A DNA stretch of 64,000 nt from Aliiglaciecola lipolytica (GCF_018860635.1 NZ_JAHKPT010000022.1:62001-126000), one strand, 5' to 3'. Shown: positions 17,902 to 28,058, numbered from the stretch's first letter. Notes: a model not told the origin generated them from the letters alone. A program made the numbers and translations.

Positions 17902-19281
17902 ATGACAACCACACGCAAACTTTCTTTACTCGCTGCGACAATCAGCGCGCTACTGTTAACCGGCTGCGGTGATGCAGAAACGACCATTATTGAAAAAGAG
18001 TCGATTGAAGAAGTTGATGATTCAACGGAAGATGAGCATGATCACAGTGATGACGAATACCTAATTGAATCAATGGGCCGATTGGCAGTGTTATCTTCTG
18101 ATAGCAATGCTGCCATATACGATTTAGATGATGGGGATGAGTTAGATTCGTTTTCATTAACCTATTCGTCGAGCACTCTAACTTCCTCTGCTGACTATCG
18201 TTATGCCGTAATTGCTAGTCGTTCTGATGATTATGTCGGTTTTATCGATAGCGGTATGTGGCGTGAGGATCATGGCGAGCATTTACATGATTACCAACAA
18301 GGTCCGGCGATGAGTGACTATCAAATCATTGGCAGTCGACCTACCCATATTATTAATCATGATGGCCAGATGGCAATTTTCTTTGATGGCGATGCAGACT
18401 CCAATACACCAGCTTCTATACAGGTTGCAACGGATACCGATATCAGTGGTGAGACAAGCCTACTGCCGACTCTGAGCTATGATATAAACATGCATGGTGC
18501 AGTTGAACCTAAAGGAGAGTATTTATTGGCAACTGTGCGTCGTGATGACGCAGAAAGTACCTCGGCGGCTAAAATATTACCTGACCAAGTTGCTTTGTAT
18601 CATTTGCATGATGATGAATATGAACAAGAGCAGGTGCTTGATGTACTTTGTCCAGATTTGCATGGCAGCGCTATAAATGAAAGCTACGCTGTGTTTGGAT
18701 GCAGTGACGGTATATTGGCCGCGCACGCACATGATGATGAATACGAAGCTGAAAAAATTGCCAATATTGATGTGTTGGACGGTTTGAGAATCGGCACTAT
18801 TTATGGTCATGAAGAGAATGATACTTTTATCGGTATCGCTTCAGGCCACGATGCTGGTGAGGCAATTTTAATTAAAATTGCCCCTGCAGACAGTGAAATG
18901 GAAGCCCTTGAATGGCAACCAGAAAGCGATGCCAGTCCGGTTGCTTACGGGTTTTCCTATGAAGGGGATATGTTTTTGGTGTTGGACAGCCAAGGTTATT
19001 TGAATATCCTTAGTGCTCACGACCATGATGGCGAAACCCATTGGGAGCTTGAGCAAAGCCTTGATATCTCGGATGAAGATATTGCCGATATGCCTGATGG
19101 CATCAATTTCAGTATGACAATGGCACAAAATGGAAACTATGTGTATGTATCTGACCCCATTGCTCAACACGTTTTGCAAATTGATTTGGAAACTATCGAA
19201 GTTGTGAGTGATATTGAACTAGGCTTTGCCGCTTCCAGTATTGAATGGTTGGGTATCGCCGAAGAAGCGCACGATCACTAG
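17902..19281 (+). CDS. AztD-like His-rich beta-propeller lipoprotein (putative zinc metallochaperone)
   Basis: A 459-residue lipoprotein with lipobox LTGC near residue 22, so anchored in the envelope. After an acidic His-containing tail (EDEHDHSDDEY) comes a repeat structure consistent with a propeller. His/Asp clusters recur blade by blade: EDHGEHLHDY, YHLHDDEYE, AHAHDDEYEAE, SAHDHDGETH and a terminal EAHDH. AztD proteins, periplasmic zinc chaperones in alphaproteobacteria, share this plan; the assignment is from general resemblance. It follows the ZnuD-like gene by 36 bp and precedes a strong terminator, so the two form an operon passing zinc from receptor to periplasm (inference). Confidence 0.78.
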   Translation: MTTTRKLSLLAATISALLLTGCGDAETTIIEKESIEEVDDSTEDEHDHSDDEYLIESMGRLAVLSSDSNAAIYDLDDGDELDSFSLTYSSSTLTSSADYRYAVIASRSDDYVGFIDSGMWREDHGEHLHDYQQGPAMSDYQIIGSRPTHIINHDGQMAIFFDGDADSNTPASIQVATDTDISGETSLLPTLSYDINMHGAVEPKGEYLLATVRRDDAESTSAAKILPDQVALYHLHDDEYEQEQVLDVLCPDLHGSAINESYAVFGCSDGILAAHAHDDEYEAEKIANIDVLDGLRIGTIYGHEENDTFIGIASGHDAGEAILIKIAPADSEMEALEWQPESDASPVAYGFSYEGDMFLVLDSQGYLNILSAHDHDGETHWELEQSLDISDEDIADMPDGINFSMTMAQNGNYVYVSDPIAQHVLQIDLETIEVVSDIELGFAASSIEWLGIAEEAHDH

Positions 19282-19304
19282 TTATTGATTGTTGTCGACT
19301 TAGT

Positions 19305-19339
19305 TAGCCATGGAGAGGACTTTGATCCTCCCATGGCTA
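19305..19339. terminator. Bidirectional terminator after the zinc operon
   Basis: TAGCCATGG.GAGGA pairs with TCCTC.CATGGCTA around a six-base loop, followed by TGTTTATT. It separates the AztD-like gene from the convergent PAP2 gene. Confidence 0.75.
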
Positions 19340-19386
19340 TGTTTATTGGCTAAAAATCATTCGTATTATATCCACAGTTCGAGCTA

Positions 19387-20079
19387 TTACTGATTCGATG
19401 ATAAGTGTCCTTTCATTCTTAAAAAGCGTGTTACCACTAGTGTCAACAGCGCCCAGCCAACCCCCATCAACCAACCCGCGACTACATCAGTAGGCCAATG
19501 CACGCCTAGGTAAACTCGGCTCACACCAATTGATAAGGTTAATATAATCGCGATCACATAGAAGTAGGTTTTGACCCGTTTGCGCACCGGCAAATACGAC
19601 AGCATTCCGGCTAAGGTAAAATAAACTAAGGCTGATAGCATGGCATGCCCGCTAGGAAAACTGCTGGTATACACATAACTGCCATGAGGGACTAAATCTG
19701 GGCGAGGGCGAGTAATGCCAAACTTCAATGAAAAGCTAACCAACATTCCTGAAACAATGGTTAACACTAATAGCGCTGCAATTTTGGGTTTATTTTCGAT
19801 GAGTAAGAAAAGAGTGACAAACAAGGTGAAACTGGTTAGCACTGCTACCCCACCTAAGGCAGTAATGTCCCTCATCATCTCTTCTACCCACTTAGGACCA
19901 ATGGGGTCTGAAAGGTCATTAGCATCACGAAATGCTAGAATAATATTCTGATCTATCTGCGGTGTACCACCTAACACCGCAAACCCAGCTAATTCGTAAA
20001 ACGCCCAAATAATCACGGCAAATAAAAAAAGCAACATAAACTGCTTAATATAGGGTTTTTCTACCACTGTTTTTAGCAC
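19387..20079 (-). CDS. PAP2-family membrane phosphatase
   Basis: A 230-residue integral membrane protein with about six hydrophobic segments. The three acid-phosphatase motifs are present in order: KFGITRPRPD, SFPSGH and SRVYLGVHWPTDV, holding the Lys/Arg, nucleophilic-pair His and Asp of the family. Such enzymes remove phosphate from lipid phosphates, for example phosphatidate or undecaprenyl pyrophosphate, at the periplasmic face. It has no operon partners and converges with the zinc operon. The exact lipid substrate cannot be told. Confidence 0.9.
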   Translation of the reverse strand: MLKTVVEKPYIKQFMLLFLFAVIIWAFYELAGFAVLGGTPQIDQNIILAFRDANDLSDPIGPKWVEEMMRDITALGGVAVLTSFTLFVTLFLLIENKPKIAALLVLTIVSGMLVSFSLKFGITRPRPDLVPHGSYVYTSSFPSGHAMLSALVYFTLAGMLSYLPVRKRVKTYFYVIAIILTLSIGVSRVYLGVHWPTDVVAGWLMGVGWALLTLVVTRFLRMKGHLSSNQ

Positions 20080-20422
20080 TAATTGTCTCCCTAAATAGCG
20101 TAATTTTTATCATTCTATATTAGATGGCAATGAACAAACTCACCAGCCTAATCATCACTACAAACATCACGTTAACTTTTGGTTAACTTAAGTGGTGACA
20201 GTATTAACAAATTTATAAAAACGACTTTCGTATATAAACTTCACTAGGCTATTGCTCTGTTCATTTCAATTATATTAAGTTGTTGTTTTTATTTATCTTT
20301 TTTGTCCCGTAAGACTAAAGTCGTAGATCCGTTTTAATCTCGGACGAGTTAATTTGAGGCGTTTTATTGGTATTCTGATATGCACATTAACCGATATAAT
20401 TTACTGCAAGAGAGAAGCAATA
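20080..20422. other. Intergenic region with divergent promoters
   Basis: Lies between the PAP2 gene and the CoA-transferase gene. AT-rich; no operator, hairpin or small gene could be supported. The coding frame of the CoA-transferase is open back to 20354, but the N-terminal extension is unlike the family. Confidence 0.4.
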
Positions 20423-21937
20423 ATGTCAGCAACTTCTAGAATTCTTTGTCCGACACTTAAAGAGCGAGTTATGAGTGCAGAACAAGCCGCTGAATTGATA
20501 CCCGCAGGTGCTAATATCGGCATGAGTGGGTTTACAGGGGCAGGTTATCCAAAAGCAGTACCGAAGGCGTTAGCCGAACGTATCAAACGCTTAAATGCAG
20601 AGGGCAATGATCCATTCCGTATTAGCCTTTGGACAGGCGCATCGACAGCTCCTGAGCTTGATGGTGTTTTAGCCGAAGTCGATGGTATCGAAATGAGACT
20701 GCCATTCCAAAGTGATCCTATTTGTCGCGATAGAATTAACAACGGCACTATGGACTATGTCGATTTGCATCTTTCAGAAGTGTCACAATATGCTTGGTCT
20801 GGCTTTTTAGGCAAAATGAATATTGCCCTTATTGAAGTTGCTGGAATACGCGAAGACGGTAAGCTAATTCCATCCTCGTCCATTGGTAACAATAAAACCT
20901 GGATAGAACAGGCCGATAAAATCATTCTGGAAGTGAATAGCAAACAAAATATTAAGCTTGAGGGCATGCATGATATTTATTATGGCACGGCATTACCGCC
21001 TAACCGCAAACCTATTATGCTTACCGATCCTGCTGACCGTATTGGCGAGTTCTACTTTGAATGCCCTCCTGATAAAGTGATTGCGGTAGTTGAAACCCAT
21101 GCGGAAGATCGAAATTCTCCGTTTAAACAACCTGATGAGGTTTCGCAGAAAATTGCTCAGCATATTCTTGATTTTTTCCAACGGGAAATTGAAGTAGGTC
21201 GTTTGCCAAAAGAACTGTTACCTATTCAATCTGGTGTAGGAAACATCCCTAATGCTGTTTTAGAAGGTTTAGATGCGGGTCCGTTTAAAAACCTATCGGC
21301 ATTCACTGAAGTGATTCAAGATGGTATGTTGAAAATGCTCAAATCCGGCACTTTGAGTGTTGCCTCAGCAACGGCATTCTCGTTGAGTCCAGAGGGCCTT
21401 AAAGAGTTTGATGACAATATCGATTTGTACCACGACAAGATTATTCTGCGTCAACAGGATATTAGTAACAATCCAGAATTGGCGCGACGTTTAGGTATAA
21501 TTGCAATGAACGGCATGATCGAAGCGGATATTTACGGTAACGTGAATTCTACCCACATCATGGGCACTCGAATGATGAACGGTATCGGTGGCTCCGGAGA
21601 TTTTGCTCGTAACGGTTATCTATCTATTTTCGTGTCTCCATCTATTGCAAAAGATGGTGCTATTTCATCTATCGTGCCTATGGTATCTCATGTGGATCAC
21701 ACTGAACATGATGTGAAAGTAATAGTGACAGAGCACGGTTTAGCAGATTTACGTGGGCTATCGCCGCGTCAACGGGCCAGAGAGATAATCAACAATTGTG
21801 CTGATCCTAGTTATCGTCCTGCGCTGCAAGATTATTATGAAAGAGCATTACATTCAGGCAGAGGCATGCATACTCCGCATTTACTAAGCGAAGCCCTTAG
21901 CTGGCACGAACGTTTTGAAAATGAAGGTCACATGTAA
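20423..21937 (+). CDS. Succinate/acetate CoA-transferase (acetyl-CoA hydrolase family)
   Basis: A 504-residue class I CoA-transferase of the acetyl-CoA hydrolase/AarC/YgfH type. It carries GMSGFTGAGYPKAVP near the N terminus, QSGVGNIPNAVL and then FTEVIQDGML, where the Glu is the expected catalytic residue that forms the CoA thioester, plus GNVNSTHIMGTRMMNGIGGSGDF. It moves CoA between acetate and succinyl-CoA or similar acids. The ATG at 20423 with GAGAGAAG upstream matches the normal N terminus; the longer frame is disregarded. It is single, with a strong terminator after it. Confidence 0.92.
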   Translation: MSATSRILCPTLKERVMSAEQAAELIPAGANIGMSGFTGAGYPKAVPKALAERIKRLNAEGNDPFRISLWTGASTAPELDGVLAEVDGIEMRLPFQSDPICRDRINNGTMDYVDLHLSEVSQYAWSGFLGKMNIALIEVAGIREDGKLIPSSSIGNNKTWIEQADKIILEVNSKQNIKLEGMHDIYYGTALPPNRKPIMLTDPADRIGEFYFECPPDKVIAVVETHAEDRNSPFKQPDEVSQKIAQHILDFFQREIEVGRLPKELLPIQSGVGNIPNAVLEGLDAGPFKNLSAFTEVIQDGMLKMLKSGTLSVASATAFSLSPEGLKEFDDNIDLYHDKIILRQQDISNNPELARRLGIIAMNGMIEADIYGNVNSTHIMGTRMMNGIGGSGDFARNGYLSIFVSPSIAKDGAISSIVPMVSHVDHTEHDVKVIVTEHGLADLRGLSPRQRAREIINNCADPSYRPALQDYYERALHSGRGMHTPHLLSEALSWHERFENEGHM

Positions 21938-21957
21938 CAACTAGTTTGTGACGTTAA

Positions 21958-21988
21958 CCTAAAAACCTCTTTATTGAGGTTTTTTAGG
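21958..21988. terminator. Terminator shared by convergent genes
   Basis: CCTAAAAACCTC and GAGGTTTTTTAGG flank a TTTATT loop with U runs in both directions. It overlaps the stop codon of the CPBP protease gene on the other strand. Confidence 0.8.
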
Positions 21989-22877
21989 TTTTAGCTCGGC
22001 GTAATCTCAGCCATTGAAAAACACCTATTCCAATGGCTAATATTATAAGGTTAATAATGCCGTTTTCAGGCCCGCCAGCGCCACCATTTAACCACACTTC
22101 AGAGGTTGGAATTAAGCGAATAATTAACGCTGCAGCATCCACATCTACGCCTGTAATTGGGATCTCAAAACCACATCCGAAAAACCAATTCCAACCAGCA
22201 TGCCAACCCATTGCCGACCATATATTGTTTGTATAGAGGACCAATGAGCAGGCAAATACGGAAAACAGGAAGGAGCCCACCGCGACATACCAAGCAACAC
22301 TTGAATCAAAGTGCAGTAAGGTAAATAGCAATGATGACAATGTAATGCCGATCAGAAGGTTAGACTTGCGGGTAATAGCAGAGAGTAACCAGCCCCTAAA
22401 TAACAGCTCTTCAGCACTTGATTGTATACAAAAGCCAATCAGCAATAGGAATATCATCCCTAGTTCGGATGTTGAAGACCACGCCGGGAAAATCGCATCT
22501 AACTGATAACCGCCTGCCAGCGCGATTAAAAAAACGATTATGCCGCTCATGGCAATCCCAAAAAATAGGTATCGAGGGAAGGTAGTGGTTGCCTCTTGGA
22601 TAGATAAGCCAATACTAACTAGCGGACGTTTCTCAACATAACACGTCCACAGGCTAACAATCGCGATCATAAGGGCGAAGGGTAAAAGTAGAAAAAGTAA
22701 CAGTCCATATGTGCCAGCGAAGTCACCTTCATCGGTCATAAAGCCCAAGCTGGTAAGAAGTAGGTGGAAAGGCAATACTGAGCCAATCACAAATACTGCA
22801 CCAATAATTGGACAAAGTGCTGCCCATGGGATCCATCCGTTGGCCTCGACATCAGAATAAAGCTTGTTTGTGTGCAA
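21984..22877 (-). CDS. CPBP-family intramembrane metalloprotease
   Basis: A 297-residue protein with seven or eight hydrophobic segments. The Abi/CPBP motifs are in order: SSAEELLFRGWL (EExxxR, metal-binding glutamates), FTLLHFD (His-containing motif 2) and GWHAGWNW (motif 3). These are membrane-embedded proteases related to CAAX endopeptidase; bacterial members mature peptides or have unknown roles. No peptide substrate gene is evident nearby, and the enzyme stands alone, converging with the CoA-transferase. Confidence 0.88.
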   Translation of the reverse strand: MHTNKLYSDVEANGWIPWAALCPIIGAVFVIGSVLPFHLLLTSLGFMTDEGDFAGTYGLLLFLLLPFALMIAIVSLWTCYVEKRPLVSIGLSIQEATTTFPRYLFFGIAMSGIIVFLIALAGGYQLDAIFPAWSSTSELGMIFLLLIGFCIQSSAEELLFRGWLLSAITRKSNLLIGITLSSLLFTLLHFDSSVAWYVAVGSFLFSVFACSLVLYTNNIWSAMGWHAGWNWFFGCGFEIPITGVDVDAAALIIRLIPTSEVWLNGGAGGPENGIINLIILAIGIGVFQWLRLRRAKT

Positions 22878-23021
22878 TTTAAATCCCTTCAGAGTATATG
22901 GAGCTAGGTTAAGTTGAAACTAACGAATAAAACTCTTTTATCTCTTTTACGGTAACTGTGACGAGTTCCATCTCGTCCTACTTTATTCTAAAATTGCCGG
23001 CAATATCGTTTTATTATTTAG

Positions 23022-24485
23022 TTATCCTTTAACAGCTTTGTATTTATTGTGCATAAACACCAATAGAACAAAGCCAACTAGCACCACTCCAGCGCCTATT
23101 GGGCGTCCCAAATCAGCAGACAAATTAAACCCAATTGCAGCTGTCATGATGTAAGAAATAGTGACTCCGGTGGTGATCACAGCAGGAATACTGGCGATCC
23201 AATGAAATGTGCCTCTGTCGAACAAATATTTCGTGGCCAGCCACAACACGCTGGTAGACAACAACATATTTGAGAACGCAAAATAACGCCAAATTACGGT
23301 GAAATCGAGTTTCGTCATAAAGTAAGCAATAGCCAAAATAGGCACAGCAAGTAACAGACGATTGCGAATGCTCTGAGGAATATTAAACGCATCAACAATA
23401 GTTAGGCGCAACGAGCGAAACGCTGTATCACCCGATGTGATCGGGAACACCGCTACTGCAACAATGGCCATAATACCGCCAAATACGCCTAAGTAGCTAT
23501 TTGCAATGTGGTTAACCACCAATCCTGGACCACCCGCATCCAGCATAGCTTTGAGACCCGCATAGCCTTCCGGGAAAGCGGCAATACCTGCTAACGCCCA
23601 TACACAAGCAACAATGCCTTCACACATCATAGCGCCGTAATAGACAGGTCTTACGTATTTTTCATTGGTTAAACAGCGGGCCATAATGGGTGCTTGTGTC
23701 GAGTGAAAGCCACTGATAGCACCACAAGTTATAGTCACAAACAATAATGGCCAAGTGGGCAAACCTTCGGGGTTAGGGGCTAAAAAGTCGTGAGCATGGT
23801 CAGCTTCAAAATAAGCTAAGAAGTCGCCAGCGATAGGTAGATGGGGAGCATCGATTAACAACGCAATGGCAATCATAGACGTCATAACGATCATTAATAA
23901 TCCAAATATGGGGTAAAACTTGGTAATGATCTTATCAATAGGCAAAAGTGTGGCGAGAAAGTAATAGCCTAGGATTACTAGTACCCAAAAGGTATTATTG
24001 GCCAAAAAGGTATCTTGGAAAGCGTCTAGGTTACTCAATAAACCTGCTGGGCTCATGATAAAAACCACGCCAACAAAAAACAGTAACATAGCGGTGAAAA
24101 TAAGCATTAAACCTTTAAATACTATGTTGAAGTAGTGCCCCGCGATTTCCGGTAAGCTTTTGCCATCTTCCTTTATGCTCATCACTCCAGAGAAATAGTC
24201 GTGAACGGCACCACCTAAAACATTACCTAACACAATCCAAACCAGTGCGACTGGACCGTATAGCGCACCAAGGATGGGGCCAAAAATTGGACCTACACCG
24301 GCAATATTCAAAAACTGAATTAAAAACGCCCGAACAGGGTGAACAGGAACATAGTCGACCCCTTCGCTAAAACGCGTTTGCGGAGTGGCAATATTGGGAT
24401 CTATGCCGGCCTGTTTTTCAACAAATGGGCTATAGAATTTGTAGCCGAGGAGCAATATAGAAATACAAATAAAAAAGATGATCAT
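23022..24485 (-). CDS. CstA-family transporter (short form)
   Basis: A 487-residue transporter with about 13 to 15 membrane segments. The CstA signatures are visible: YVPVHPVRAFLIQFLNIAG, GPILGALYGP, GGAVHDYFSGVMS and GFHSTQAP. The family takes up peptides or pyruvate during carbon limitation. This is the shorter type lacking the C-terminal domain of E. coli CstA. There is no LytTR-type regulator gene next to it. It stands alone between a protease and a FecA-like receptor. Confidence 0.88.
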   Translation of the reverse strand: MIIFFICISILLLGYKFYSPFVEKQAGIDPNIATPQTRFSEGVDYVPVHPVRAFLIQFLNIAGVGPIFGPILGALYGPVALVWIVLGNVLGGAVHDYFSGVMSIKEDGKSLPEIAGHYFNIVFKGLMLIFTAMLLFFVGVVFIMSPAGLLSNLDAFQDTFLANNTFWVLVILGYYFLATLLPIDKIITKFYPIFGLLMIVMTSMIAIALLIDAPHLPIAGDFLAYFEADHAHDFLAPNPEGLPTWPLLFVTITCGAISGFHSTQAPIMARCLTNEKYVRPVYYGAMMCEGIVACVWALAGIAAFPEGYAGLKAMLDAGGPGLVVNHIANSYLGVFGGIMAIVAVAVFPITSGDTAFRSLRLTIVDAFNIPQSIRNRLLLAVPILAIAYFMTKLDFTVIWRYFAFSNMLLSTSVLWLATKYLFDRGTFHWIASIPAVITTGVTISYIMTAAIGFNLSADLGRPIGAGVVLVGFVLLVFMHNKYKAVKG

Positions 24486-24645
24486 TGCTGTGAATATCTC
24501 AGTTTAGGTTTTTTGAAAAAGAGCACAGTGATCGCACTCCGCCTTCATTTTTTAATAATTTATAATAGGTTGAATGTAGTGGGAGATAATAACAAAGTCG
24601 AACATAACAGAAAACGGAAAACACGCTTAATAGAATTTAATCAAC

Positions 24646-24669
24646 AAAAAAAGGCTAACCATGTTAGCC
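24646..24669 (-). terminator. Rho-independent terminator of the FecA-like receptor
   Basis: On the minus strand, GGCTAAC and GTTAGCC form a stem with a three-base loop followed by seven T residues, 27 bp past the receptor stop. Confidence 0.85.
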
Positions 24670-24695
24670 CTTACAATGCATAACTTACAACGAAA

Positions 24696-26879
24696 TTAGA
24701 AGGTGTAAGTATAACCAAGGGTTGCTGATTGAGGTTTGCCTGCAAATACAGAGCCATGCACTCGTGTGGTTATGTACGTTTCGTCGAGTAGGTTATCCAC
24801 GGTTAAGTAAAGTTCAGATGCATCATTAATAAAGTAACGAGCCGATAAATCAATAATAGTTCTAGCGTCAATTAACTCATTTGCAGGAATAGCACCTTGT
24901 CCTGCTTTAGTACGCATTTTTGACGTGTAGCGACCCGCTAGTGTTACTTGCCAAGAATCGGCTAGTACACCAACAGAAAGATATAACTGATCATCAGGTA
25001 AGTAGGTTAACGAGTCACCCTTTTGAACGTCATCCCAACTTTCAAAGTCTGATGAGAAGTCTGAACCAAACTCTGCACTGGTGTAGGTATAAGCTAGTCT
25101 TACCGGGAAGCTTATACTGTTATTTTGGTTAAACTCATAACCTAAACTCAACTCTAAACCACTAACTTCAACTTCCCCGGCATTGTACTGGCTACCTATG
25201 TTGTCATCGTCACAACCCTGAGCTGCAGTGCAGTTACCGTGCATGTTGCTGTAATCTCCAATAAATACAATCGCCTCAGAGTTAAATGCATTTTGGTTGT
25301 AACGAAAACCCGCTTCGTAGTTCCAACTTTCTTCTTCTTGACCATCGGCATTTCCAGGTGCCGCGGGTGAAAACCCTTTTTGCATGCCCGCCAATGCAAT
25401 CAGAGAGGGGGTTACTTGATAAGTTGCCGATAAAGAAGGCAATATCGAGCTAAAGCTGTTTTCTATATCTGTATCAGCCATCCCGCTGCGACCCGGATTA
25501 GTTTTTCCCCAATCTAAGCGTTTAGTGGTGACATCTTCAAAGCGAAGACCAGCGGTTATTGCAAAATCACCTAAAGTGATACGGTCTTGTATAAATATTG
25601 CCCACGCTTCAGCACTGTCAATACGGTTTGAATCTGTTCCTGGTACGCCACTAGAAATACGAGTCATGATTTGGGTTGTATCTAATTGGTATGTGTCAGC
25701 CCACTGGTAACGATCCATCTCATCTTCATGGTAGCGCACGCCAAACGCAAGCTCATGATTTTCAGTGTAATAATTGAGTTCAGACTGAATGCCTTGTGAT
25801 AAATAATCACGATTGTTAGCTTTGACGCCAACTTCAATTGGTGCGGTATTGAGACCCTGATCAAAATCAGCGGCAGCTTGAATGCCACCACTGCTTAGAC
25901 TTTTACCATCAATACTATACGCTTTGTACCAATTACGGTGAAAATCATTGAAGTAAGCGGTTGTACTTAATACTGCATCTGGATTGAATTCAATCATGTG
26001 ACTCAACTGAATCTGTTTGTGCTCAGTGTTCATCTGATCTTTTTGTGATGCTGAATAACGCACAAATGGTGTAGTTGCATAGTCTTCGTCAGTTAATCCC
26101 ATGTAGGTTTCATCTGATACTTCATCTGCATATTTCAGTTTTAGCTCAAAAATTTGTTGATACTTAGCCGACTTGTTGGATTTGAAACGAATTTTTGTCA
26201 TAACATCGTTTTTTACAAAACCGGTGTCGCCGCCAACACCATTGATATCGCGGAAACCGTCCGCTTGGTAACGGTAAACTTCGCCTACTGCATCAACACG
26301 TTCACCTTGACCACCTGCATACGCATGTATTTTACCGAAGCCATCTTGACCGGCGGCAATATCAACTTTACCGGCTAAAGCTGCCTCAGGAATTTCACGA
26401 GAGAGCATATTGATTACACCACCAGTGGTACGTGGGCCATATTTAACCGTAGAACTACCTTTTAATATTTCAACACTTTGCATACGACCGGAAGTCGGGA
26501 AGTAATAAGCCGCCGGAGATGCATAAGGTGCGGGGGCAGCTAATATGCCGTCTTCCATGATAGTGATTTTTTCAGAACGGTTTTGGCCGGTGCCACGCAT
26601 TCCTAAATTAGGACGTAGGCCATAACCATCTTCTTCTTGAACATACACTCCAGGGACTGTGGCTAAAGACCGCATAATATCTGTGTACTTAAACTTATCG
26701 ATTTCAATTTGGCTAATTACGTGAGCGCTACCTGGTACCGTGTTAATGGGATTCTTACTACCAAAAATATGCATTTGCTCGATTTCGGTGTCTACAGCGT
26801 TATCGTCTGCAACCGAATCAAATGTAATTAATAAAGCACTTGCGATTATGCTTAAGCACAAAGTGTTTGGCTGGTTCAT
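24696..26879 (-). CDS. FecA-like TonB-dependent receptor (iron uptake)
   Basis: A 727-residue outer membrane receptor with signal peptide (ends FDSVADD), a TonB-box-like EQMHIFG, a plug domain and a barrel ending in YTF. The plug has the FecA pattern: VPGVYVQEEDGYGLRPNLGMRGTG, EDGILAAPAPYASPAAYYFP and VEILKGSSTVKYGPRTTGG, typical of ferric citrate and related receptors. No FecI/FecR genes are beside it and no N-terminal signalling domain is present, so it should be controlled directly by Fur. A Fur-like palindrome lies about 30 to 60 bp upstream. Confidence 0.9.
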   Translation of the reverse strand: MNQPNTLCLSIIASALLITFDSVADDNAVDTEIEQMHIFGSKNPINTVPGSAHVISQIEIDKFKYTDIMRSLATVPGVYVQEEDGYGLRPNLGMRGTGQNRSEKITIMEDGILAAPAPYASPAAYYFPTSGRMQSVEILKGSSTVKYGPRTTGGVINMLSREIPEAALAGKVDIAAGQDGFGKIHAYAGGQGERVDAVGEVYRYQADGFRDINGVGGDTGFVKNDVMTKIRFKSNKSAKYQQIFELKLKYADEVSDETYMGLTDEDYATTPFVRYSASQKDQMNTEHKQIQLSHMIEFNPDAVLSTTAYFNDFHRNWYKAYSIDGKSLSSGGIQAAADFDQGLNTAPIEVGVKANNRDYLSQGIQSELNYYTENHELAFGVRYHEDEMDRYQWADTYQLDTTQIMTRISSGVPGTDSNRIDSAEAWAIFIQDRITLGDFAITAGLRFEDVTTKRLDWGKTNPGRSGMADTDIENSFSSILPSLSATYQVTPSLIALAGMQKGFSPAAPGNADGQEEESWNYEAGFRYNQNAFNSEAIVFIGDYSNMHGNCTAAQGCDDDNIGSQYNAGEVEVSGLELSLGYEFNQNNSISFPVRLAYTYTSAEFGSDFSSDFESWDDVQKGDSLTYLPDDQLYLSVGVLADSWQVTLAGRYTSKMRTKAGQGAIPANELIDARTIIDLSARYFINDASELYLTVDNLLDETYITTRVHGSVFAGKPQSATLGYTYTF

Positions 26880-26906
26880 TAAAAGCTCCGAGACAATGAA
26901 TATATT

Positions 26907-26937
26907 AATGTAAATAGAAATTATTCTTATTTACATT
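26907..26937. promoter_or_regulatory. Fur-box-like palindrome upstream of the FecA-like receptor
   Basis: An almost perfect inverted repeat, AATGTAAATA on the left and TATTTACATT on the right around GAAATTATTC. The AT-rich core resembles a Fur box on the reverse strand (AAGAATAATTT). Distance from the receptor start fits a promoter operator. Confidence 0.6.
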
Positions 26938-27137
26938 GTAGTGGCGAGCATTTTACTTAAGCAAATCTCAAAAGCAAGATTACGCAAAGAGCTATTTGTA
27001 ATTTAATATTCTAATGATTGTAATTAATAATAGGATTGAGTGAAAAGTAGGGCTTGCATCAATTTTAATGATGATTTTTAGTGTTTTTTCAACGACTCAC
27101 GAATAGTGATTCGCGGCATTATTGTTTAGCTCAGTGG

Positions 27138-28058
27138 TTATTTTCCAAAGACAGACCAGCCGGTTTTATTGGCCAGCAGTTCCAATGCCATAGTACCGAG
27201 TTTACTATTACCGATATCATCGAGTCCGGGTGACCAAACGGCAATCGAGGCATTTCCAGGGGCAACAGCAAGAATACCACCGCCTACACCACTCTTGCCT
27301 GGTAGTCCGACTCGAAAAGCAAATTCACCTGAGCCATCATAATGGCCGCACATCAGCATCAAAGCGTTGATACGTTTGGCTCGTTGTGCAGAAACCACCG
27401 TGTAGCCGGTTATTGGATTAATGCCATTGTTGGCTAAAAATAAGCCGGATTTTGCCAGCTGAGTGGTGTTCATAGCAATTGAACAGTGATGGAAATAGGT
27501 GCCTAGCACTTGTTCAACAGGGTTTTCAAAGTGCCCAAATGAAGCCATGAAATAGGCCAGAGATGCATTTCTGGCTCCTGTTTCTAATTCAGATTTTGCC
27601 ACTTTTTCATCAATAGCGATGCTGTCATCATCTGCAACATAGCGCATAAAATGTAAAATTTCGGCTAACACTTCCTTAGGTTCATGGCCTTGCATAATCA
27701 GATCTGCAATAGTGATTGCACCGGCATTGATAAAAGGGTTTCGGGGTTTACCGTGTTCATGTTCAAGTTGTACGATTGAATTAAAGGGATCACCTGAGGG
27801 TTCTCTACCCACTCTATGCCAAATATTATCCCCTAACTTACCTAGTGCCAGTGTTAAGGTGAAAACTTTGGATACGCTTTGAATCGAAAATAACGTATCG
27901 GCGCAGCCTGCTCGGTAAATTTCACCGTTGGTTAAGGCCACGCTGATGGCAAATTGATTAGGGTCGACTTTAGCTAATTGAGGAATGTAGCTGGCGACTT
28001 TACCTTTATCTTCAATGGCCATCATTTGTTCGGCAATTTCGTCGACAATACTTTGCAA
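27138..28058 (-). CDS. glsA: Glutaminase A
   Basis: A 306-residue serine-dependent glutaminase converting glutamine to glutamate and ammonia. Motifs: [20 protein letters not shown] with the catalytic Ser-x-x-Lys, [20 protein letters not shown] and [12 protein letters not shown]. The open frame begins at a TTG at 28070, but a GGAG six bases before a second TTG (28058) gives the usual N terminus, [12 protein letters not shown]. The LLM oxidoreductase gene lies about 40 bp upstream on the same strand, so the two may share a transcript. Gamma-glutamyltransferase elsewhere in the window also feeds glutamate. Confidence 0.92.
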   Translation of the reverse strand: MQSIVDEIAEQMMAIEDKGKVASYIPQLAKVDPNQFAISVALTNGEIYRAGCADTLFSIQSVSKVFTLTLALGKLGDNIWHRVGREPSGDPFNSIVQLEHEHGKPRNPFINAGAITIADLIMQGHEPKEVLAEILHFMRYVADDDSIAIDEKVAKSELETGARNASLAYFMASFGHFENPVEQVLGTYFHHCSIAMNTTQLAKSGLFLANNGINPITGYTVVSAQRAKRINALMLMCGHYDGSGEFAFRVGLPGKSGVGGGILAVAPGNASIAVWSPGLDDIGNSKLGTMALELLANKTGWSVFGK

